Positions 57,740 to 64,000 of a DNA stretch of 64,000 nucleotides are shown piece after piece. Source of the stretch: Aphrophora alni (Eukaryota > Arthropoda > Insecta > Hemiptera > Aphrophoridae); the NCBI GenBank assembly GCA_963513935.1, contig OY740772.1, positions 98,785,340-98,849,339 on the forward strand, written 5' to 3'. Below the pieces are notes generated by a model. The model was not told where the DNA came from and did not search any database. It saw nothing but the letters and a program-made list of their open reading frames with translations. The position numbers and the translations under genes were made by a program. Position 1 is the first letter of the stretch. Each line of letters starts with the position of its first letter.

Positions 57740-58720
57740 CAGGATGGGAATTATCGTTAAAACACAGAATTGTCATGAAAAACTTATTTTTTGCAGATCA
57801 GCACTACATATTTCGTCCACATTTTGATGAAATTTGGCACTCTAAGCTGAATGCCAAAAAAATCTATATATATGTAGTTTACGAATAAATAGTCAATTGA
57901 ATCTTGACAGGTGACATTACAAGCTTGGTTTCAAACCAATAAGATTTTATGCTCTGGACGATTTTATGAGGTTTCGCTAAAATGTGAACTGGCGGTTTTG
58001 AAGAATTTAGTCTTTTATAACAGCTTATGGATGATTGCTTGGTATTTATTTTCTTGCATATAGTTACAATAAAAACGTATTGTAAAGATTAAAAATCGAT
58101 CTCAAGTTTTTTGCGAATACCTGAATCCAAAAGTGTGGATTTTGGATAGATGTCTGTTTAGCGTCGTCGTATGTGCAATGCTCTACTCCCCAAATGTATG
58201 TGCCGATTTTAATACAAATTGTTATGTGGGAATGTCTTAGGACTTTTTTACATTTTTATATAATTCAAAATTTGAGGTAGCTGCCGCAAGAAAAAAAGAA
58301 AAATTCTGATTTCTCAAAATCGACTTCAACGATTTTGATCAAATTTTGCTCAAATATAGCCTTTAAAGACTCAAATAAAACGTATTGACGGCATCTCTTA
58401 TAAAATTTCGGATTGTGTGTTATCGCCAACAACACCAAAAAAACTAATTTCTCAAAAACGCCTCTAGCAATTTCTCTCAAATTTTAGTAAACCAAACTCG
58501 TGTGCAAAATTACAAGTAAAAAAACATTGTATTAATTGATAAAAAAACAAAAATGAACCTTGACTAGACGTTCATTTAAAACTTGATTTTAGTAAAATAC
58601 GATTTTCACTGATAACATTTATACCACAAGTGAAGCAAGTTTAATTTTCAAAGACTGAAGATTGTTCATTATCAACTACCGGACTGACATTTTGATGACG
58701 ATTAATTTTAATTCGTTTTT
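57740..58720 (+). repeat. RepC cluster (proximal and distal parts)
   Basis: Successive RepC segments. They include TTTTGATGAAATTTGGCAC (57820), CCGATTTTAATACAAATTG (58203), AACGATTTTGATCAAATTTT (58330), then the distal part with CACAAGTGAAGCAAG (58625) and CAACTACCGGACTGACATTT (58674). The period suggests 2-3 rounds of local duplication. Confidence 0.5.
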
Positions 58721-58729
58721 TTGCACTAT

Positions 58730-59260
58730 TTATTGTCCTTATGACAACATTGTAGTAATTTAAGTCATTAATTATTAAGGTTAAATTGCAGTAATTATAG
58801 TTGGAATTGACGAGTGGTAGGCTATAAACTCGGCAAAGCTTGATGAAAAATATAAAACTACACTTATAGTCGTGCCTTAAGTCATAGGTTAGACTTTTCC
58901 CTCAAAACAAAACTCAAACACAAAAGAGAAATGGCCTGTCTTCCTCAGGTCGAATTTGGCCAACTCTACACTACCCGATCTCTCAAGTTTCAAATTTCAT
59001 TCATCAGTGTTCTTTTCAACCTTCTCTTTATCCTCTCTGGTCCCAGGTTATTTAAAATCTTTCCATCTCCCCTCTTCAACTCTGTCACTTTCACATTAAA
59101 TATTCAATAGACCAGCAGCCTAGTCAACTTCTCACTTTTTACTACCATTTCATACTTTCCTGTCCTCCTTACATTCTTAAACTATAAATCTATCTCTTGG
59201 CTAATCACTATCCTACAAATTTAACCTTACACTCCTAACAATATTTAATATTACATCTAG
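58730..59260. other. No gene recognised
   Basis: Pyrimidine-rich stretch ~58960-59260; no supported feature. Confidence 0.4.
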
Positions 59261-59264
59261 GTTA

Positions 59265-59715
59265 CTCCTAATACCGGCCTCATCATACGAGAAGATTCTT
59301 TAAATAGTTACTCAGGTTTTCTGAAACTTGTATCACTACTTTCTTTTCTGAATTAGATTTGTCCAACAAGGTTTGCTTGTGTCAGTGTCTCGGTCTTACA
59401 GGACATCGGCAATGTACACACTCGCTACGCTCGTGTCGGTGACTCGGCTAAGCTGGATCTTGTAAATATATTTTCTTAGACAATAACTCAATCATCGTAG
59501 AGAGTTGGGGTTGGTAGTACTGTATTACAGGTAAAAATTAAATCTCTAATTTAGTATATTATAAATTGAATAACACACAACAAAAAAGCTAAAATGACAA
59601 CGACGTCGGACGGACGGCATGTTGAATATAACGTTTTATGTTTCCTGAAACCATGAAACCTAGGTTGGAATTTGTTGTGATTGTCGAACTCTTATATACT
59701 TTGTATAGTAGATAA
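59265..59715 (+). repeat. RepA copy, shortened
   Basis: GCCTCATCATACGAGAAGATTC, CGCTACGCTCGTGTCGGTG, GTAGAGAGTTGGGGTTGGTA and GACAACGACGTCGGACGGAC; about 450 bp against ~1.2 kb for the full family. Confidence 0.75.
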
Positions 59716-59749
59716 GTAATCTGATCAGTACTTCAATGATTTTAACCTT

Positions 59750-59890
59750 TAGGGCGTGCCAATCACAACACCTTTTTGCCTTGGGTTAGATCCTTTTTTT
59801 AAATTTTTCTATCATATCTTTCTTGACTAAATTTTAGTTTCAACCTTTACGCCATTAGATTATTGAGGCAGGAGTATTTATTTTATATTC
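59750..59890 (-). repeat. RepB fragment, diverged
   Basis: GGGCGTGCCAATCACAACACC, TTTGCCTTGGGTTAGATCC, CTTTCTTGACTAAATTTTAG and CCATTAGATTATTGAGG. Confidence 0.5.
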
Positions 59891-59893
59891 TTT

Positions 59894-59897
<4 letters not shown>

Positions 59898-59929
<32 letters not shown>
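59898..59929. repeat. (TA)n microsatellite
   Basis: About 16 uninterrupted TA units. Confidence 0.95.
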
Positions 59930-59930
<1 letters not shown>

Positions 59931-60689
59931 ACTATTTAACACCAAGAAAAAATATAAAAAATTACACTTAGTTTCCCTTTGTATTTACTTGAAACTTTTA
60001 ACATCTGCTATAAATCGACATTTTTGAAAAGATAGATGTTAAAATGAGTTGAAGTTAAAAGTTTAAATTTTGGATTCTTCATCAAAACCGTCATTTAGGA
60101 ACAAAGAGCCTGCCTAACACCAAAGTGCTCAACTCCGCCCAGTTGGACGCTCCACAAATCCACATACATAAATCACACAAATAATGACACCGTTTTCGTA
60201 AATCCTTTGTTATAAATGTCGCTTTTAATAACTTTCCATCATTAATTAATATAAAGCAAGTTATTAAAGTAGTCCCTATTCAGTATGGGATGTTAAGAGT
60301 TCTAAAATAATTATTTGGTTACGGTTCATTTTATAGTATTTAATCTTAGAGGATAGGGGGTTTTCCCTACGAAATTATAGCAACTTTTGTAAATATCGAG
60401 CATGGAAATAATCACTGCTCACATGATACGATGCGAATTTCTCGACCTTGACCATGGCAGATCGTCAAGGTGCATACAATAGGATATTATAATAGACTCT
60501 TTATAGTACCTAGAAATGGAGGACCTACAGAAATCAAGTGTTAGTTTGATAGTTTTACTTGACCAGTATATGAAGTACCTAAAGTAGGTTTGATAATCGC
60601 AAAAAAGTCGATCCCCGTTTTTGAGTAAATTTGGCCTCAGAAAACCCGAAAAAGCGATTTTCGACATTTAAAAAGGCACGTGAATTTTA

Positions 60690-61225
60690 GTACAAGAGAT
60701 TAAAGTGTGCTCCTGTAGAATCATATTGAAATACATATAAATCGAATAGAAAATTTCAAAATGCTGCCATTTAAAAAAAAAATGTTCGTATCATAAACAC
60801 TAAATTAGATAAAAATATAGAGATTTCAATTGTGTATGTAATGGTACCTCTCTACGATGTCAAATAGTGAAGATGTGTTCAGAAATTTAATTAGAACCCT
60901 GACTTTATTTAAGACAATGTCATATTCGTATGGTAGAAATCCAGCGGGGCCACGAATGTAACGAGTGGAAGCTTCTTCACGTACGTAGAGGCCTGAAGGG
61001 CCGAGACACTGATACGAGCGAAGCAAGTGAATATTTTCAATATATACACATGTACGATGCCTTTTAGGGCCCAACCAATAGAAAGTAGTGGTATATGCAG
61101 CTGTTGTAAACAAACTTAACCCTTGCTTTACCAATACAATTTAACATTTCCTAGAAGGAGCATTACATTTAGAGAATCTGCTCGTACGTCGTGGCTGGGT
61201 AAGTACCATGGTACCACCCATCAAC
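60690..61225 (-). repeat. RepA copy
   Basis: Reverse RepA: CTCCTGTAGAATCATATTG, CAAAATGCTGCCATTT, GTAATGGTACCTCTCTACG, CGAGACACTGATACGAGCG, GAAAGTAGTGGTATATGCAG, CTGTTGTAAACAAACTTAACCC and GGCTGGGTAAGTACCATGG. Confidence 0.8.
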
Positions 61226-61229
61226 ATGT

Positions 61230-62085
61230 GGAGGCGATGATGATCGAGGCGTTTTTGCCGTCGGTGGATAATGTTTTGGGAAGAGTGCAGTCGTTTCACC
61301 AGTAAACAGAATCTGATATACCTTGTGTCAACACACTCTGCTCTATCTCCTGATTGATTTCCGTTTGAAACCCAAAATAACTTTTAAAAGTAATAAATTT
61401 TTACCAGTAATATTTTCCACCTCATGAAAATCTAGTTAGACGTAGTAGTTGGATTTCTATCTCAATACATAGCCTCCCTTATGTAAAGACGTCGAAGTCA
61501 TGTTGGAGACTTTGAATAGAGAGCCCCATTAGAGAGATGTCAGAATACGATGACATTTGTGACATGAGAAATCCCTTACCTCCTTTGCGAAAGTCTTGTA
61601 TGTAGATTGTACGCAGTCTGAAAGCATTTCTTTGTTGACCTATGACACATTTTATCCACAGTTATTTATCCTTTAAATCTATTCCAACACTCTAAGAAGA
61701 TTGTTTTTAATGAAGACAATTTAAAACATTACAAGTGTCAACGTATATTTATCACAGGAATTAGGTCAATTTGTATTGTTCGAAATTTTCACCACATTCG
61801 ACTGTTTTCAACAATGTTCGTTAGCTAATGAATCCCACTTTGACACGTAGCATGCTCGAAATTTAGTTTTGTGAGTTGGTAGTATTGTATACAAGTAGTT
61901 GAGGTTTTTGTAAAACTGATTGCTATTACTATATGATACAGGCATTAGGTAATTTAATTTTAAATATGATTTACGCAAATATTACTTTTCTTCCGTCCAG
62001 ATCTCAGTGTAAAAATTTGTATTGAATTAATTTATTGTGTTATATTTTGTGTGCGAACAATGTCCTGTGAGAGTGAGAATAACTT
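61230..62085. other. No gene recognised
   Basis: No supported feature; short open frames only. Confidence 0.4.
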
Positions 62086-62091
62086 GATGGA

Positions 62092-63400
62092 CGCCATCGT
62101 GGTACTTACCCAGCCCGATCATACAATGTAATCAGATCCTCTAAATGTAATGCCCAAAAATTGTTTTTTGCGCCTTGTAGAAGTGTTAAATTGTGCTAAT
62201 AAATTAAAGCGTATCCAGTAGGTAGTTTGTGTGAAACAGTTATTACACAAGTTTTCTGTACCTTGTAATTGTGTATATCGTTACTTTCTTGACTCCAGCT
62301 AGGTCCTAAAGATGTGTATATGTTAAAAAGTATCCCTCGCTATGGTCGAGTTAATGTCTCGGCCTTAGCGGGCCGCGAAGCTGTACATATGTGAAGAAGC
62401 CTCGACGTCCTACGTTCCTGTTAGTGCATCTCCTACAATACGATGAAGGGCGGTTACGTTCCGAAATTACATTTTTGACAATAATTTCGCTATTTATCGT
62501 CGTAGAGTAATCTGGTATAAGTTGAATAATACAGGACATATGGATAATAAATTCTTTGACAAGCTGGCCATTTGACTTTTTAATTTTTTTTTTTTAATTT
62601 CAATAGGATTCTATATACGAGGTGTGCCTAAAAAGTTCGATGAATTGTATGATAGAAACATAAAAACAGAATGTTAATTGTAAATATCTTTATTGGCCTT
62701 CAACATACTCTCCACCAGACACAACACACTTTTGACAACGTTCGTATAACGCCTGAAAACTGTTGGCGATGTCTTGATGTGGAATCGTTCTGAACTTCTC
62801 ACATGGTTCTGAACCTCTTCGACGTCCGCAAACCGTGATCCCTTGAAGGCCTGCTTAAGACGTGGAAACAGGCGCCAGAGATTACGGTGAATGTTGCATA
62901 ACTATCACACCACGCTGAGTCGTACCATGATGCTGCTATGCGATGGTGCATTGTCGTACAGCCAGATCCAATTTCCTGTCTGGAAAATTTGCGGCCTAAC
63001 GCGCCGGATGCGCTGTAACGAACGTTTGAGAACCTCCAAGTAGAATGCGGCATTCACCGTTTGGCCAGCAGGAACGAATTCCTTATTGATGAATCCTTCT
63101 TTATCGAAAAATGTCCGTGCGTCTCTACGCATGCACGCGCTCTTATTTTCCAGATATTAGACCATTCACCGAACTTCTTAGACACACACAGTAAGTACAA
63201 TGTAGTTTCCTATACCAATTATTTTGTAGATGTTAATGGTGTCCGTTATACGTACAGACAACAACGACAACAACGACGGACGGACGGCATGTTGTATATC
63301 AGTGTTCCAATTCCCTGACGTCATGAAGACCAATCAAAAACTGGTGTCGACAATTTTTAAGATTACCAAATTCACCCTATACTTCGTTAAATAAAATAGT
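62092..63400 (+). repeat. RepA copy, full length, interrupted by a mariner fragment
   Basis: 5' GCCATCGTGGTACTTACCC through AACAGTTATTACACAAG, TCGGCCTTAGCGGGCCGCG and TTTTTGACAATAATTTCGC to TTTCAATAGGATTCTATA (62617). The mariner fragment and ~70 bp of undefined DNA follow. RepA then resumes at GTAGTTTCCTATACCAAT (63202) and ends with GACGGACGGACGGCATGTTG and ACCCTATACTTCGTTAA. Confidence 0.85.
62618..63130 (-). pseudogene. Dead mariner-family transposase fragment
   Basis: Minus strand. FFDKEGFINKEFVPAGQTVN and FYLEVLKR...RRVRPQIFQTGNW, then YDNAPSHSS (second catalytic Asp of the DD34D triad), are diagnostic of mariner transposases. About 63010-62890 the frame is lost. The block normally bearing the third Asp (before FFLFPRLK) is deleted; WRLFPRLK resumes, then DVEEVQNHV, a shift, and IPHQDIANSFQALYERCQKC to a stop near 62697. 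The outer end CGAGGTGTGCCTAAAAAGTT (62618-62637) is a mariner-type terminal inverted repeat next to TATA. The N-terminal DNA-binding part and first Asp are missing. An intact enzyme would cut and paste the element at TA sites; this one cannot. Confidence 0.9.
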
Positions 63401-64000
63401 GATTAGTGGATATTTTTAATTAGTTTGTATACCTGATAACTGAATACACAAAATATAATTTATAATAACGGGAACATTTAGATGAAATCAATTGTGTCGT
63501 TATTGAAATACAAGATTACGATTTGAGCTTTTCAACTAAGCCTGTATACACTCGTCCGTTATTAAAAACCTGTCATAAACTTCTGACCAATAACGGAAAT
63601 CATTATGACTGAGGTGTTTCTCAATGGAACTTTAATTAATTACTGTTTGACAGTTGTATTTAAACTGGAATTTGTAAAAACAATATAACTGTCAACAATG
63701 TGGTTACCGTATTGGTTACTGGCGAGGAGAAAACTAACCAGGGATTGTATTGTACGAGTACTAATGTGAAGGAAACAAGTTTTTAATTAACGGATTTTAA
63801 TGAAATTTACTAAAAAATTCTCTCATCGTACAAATTAAATACAAGGTTTTACAAAAGTTGTTACTAGGGTATGTTATTGTGAAAAACCTCGGTGATCAAA
63901 TTTTTCCTTTTTCGCCAACTATTCCTGAACCGTAACTTCATTTTTCTTTTCGATGATTTAAAGTATTAATCTTTATTCCACCGAAATTTCAACGAAATAG
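63400..64000. other. No gene recognised
   Basis: AT-rich to the window edge; ACCGAAATTTCAACGAAATAG at the end may begin a RepC copy. Confidence 0.35.

Noticed and set aside
62799..63132. Active mariner transposase
   Set aside because: Frame shifts, missing N-terminal half and loss of the third catalytic Asp region.

Overview
This 64-kb window is AT-rich, repeat-dominated eukaryotic DNA, most likely from an insect or other arthropod. The clues are pentanucleotide (AACCT)n/(TTAGG)n tracts of arthropod telomere type, a mariner-type transposase relic, tRNA-derived elements with polymerase III boxes, and LINE relics. I find no intact host protein-coding gene. The only long open frame (39675-40667) is an artefact of a 37-bp tandem repeat. 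The window is best read as an intergenic or intronic transposon graveyard.

Four dispersed repeat families make up much of it; the names are mine. RepA is about 1.2 kb, non-coding, and present in roughly 20 copies on both strands. It starts near a GGTACTTACCCAGCC motif, has a CpG-rich middle, an AATGGCCGCCATTTT block, a run like GACAACGACGACGGACGG, and ends in ACTTCGTATACTGGGTAAGT. RepB is about 250 bp, running from GTTTAAAGGCGAAAACCTC to CTATAGTGAGCCCCTGAAGG, and several copies share the same open frame. RepC is AT-rich, marked by AAATTTGATCAAAATCGTT-like motifs. RepD has two diverged copies, at 42.3 and 55.3 kb.

Layout. 0-9.5 kb: RepB and RepC copies, hammerhead-like motifs, a perfect 38-bp hairpin, a 379-bp foldback element, a 3 x 179-bp tandem array and a 595-bp element with an 8-bp target duplication. 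9.5-31 kb: RepA/B/C copies, a tRNA-derived SINE, LINE relics, TTAGG-type tracts, a palindromic hammerhead-bearing insertion with a 12-bp target duplication, and a MITE. 31-33 kb: a 106-bp satellite derived from a RepA end, interrupted by a tRNA-bearing element. 33-41 kb: more RepA/RepB and a 1.5-kb, 37-bp minisatellite. 41-51 kb: RepD, a possible MITE, a patchwork duplication and a 5 x 134-bp hammerhead-like tandem array. 51-64 kb: RepA copies, a LINE relic, and a RepA copy carrying a dead mariner fragment.

The best candidates for something undescribed are the hammerhead-ribozyme-like repeats (29.9, 48.1 and 50.7 kb, with a weaker class at 1.1, 1.5 and 11.4 kb). They resemble Penelope-like or retrozyme-type elements. 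The link between RepA ends and new tandem arrays (106-bp satellite, TTAGG tracts, 3' terminal repeats) is also notable. Family boundaries are by eye and approximate.
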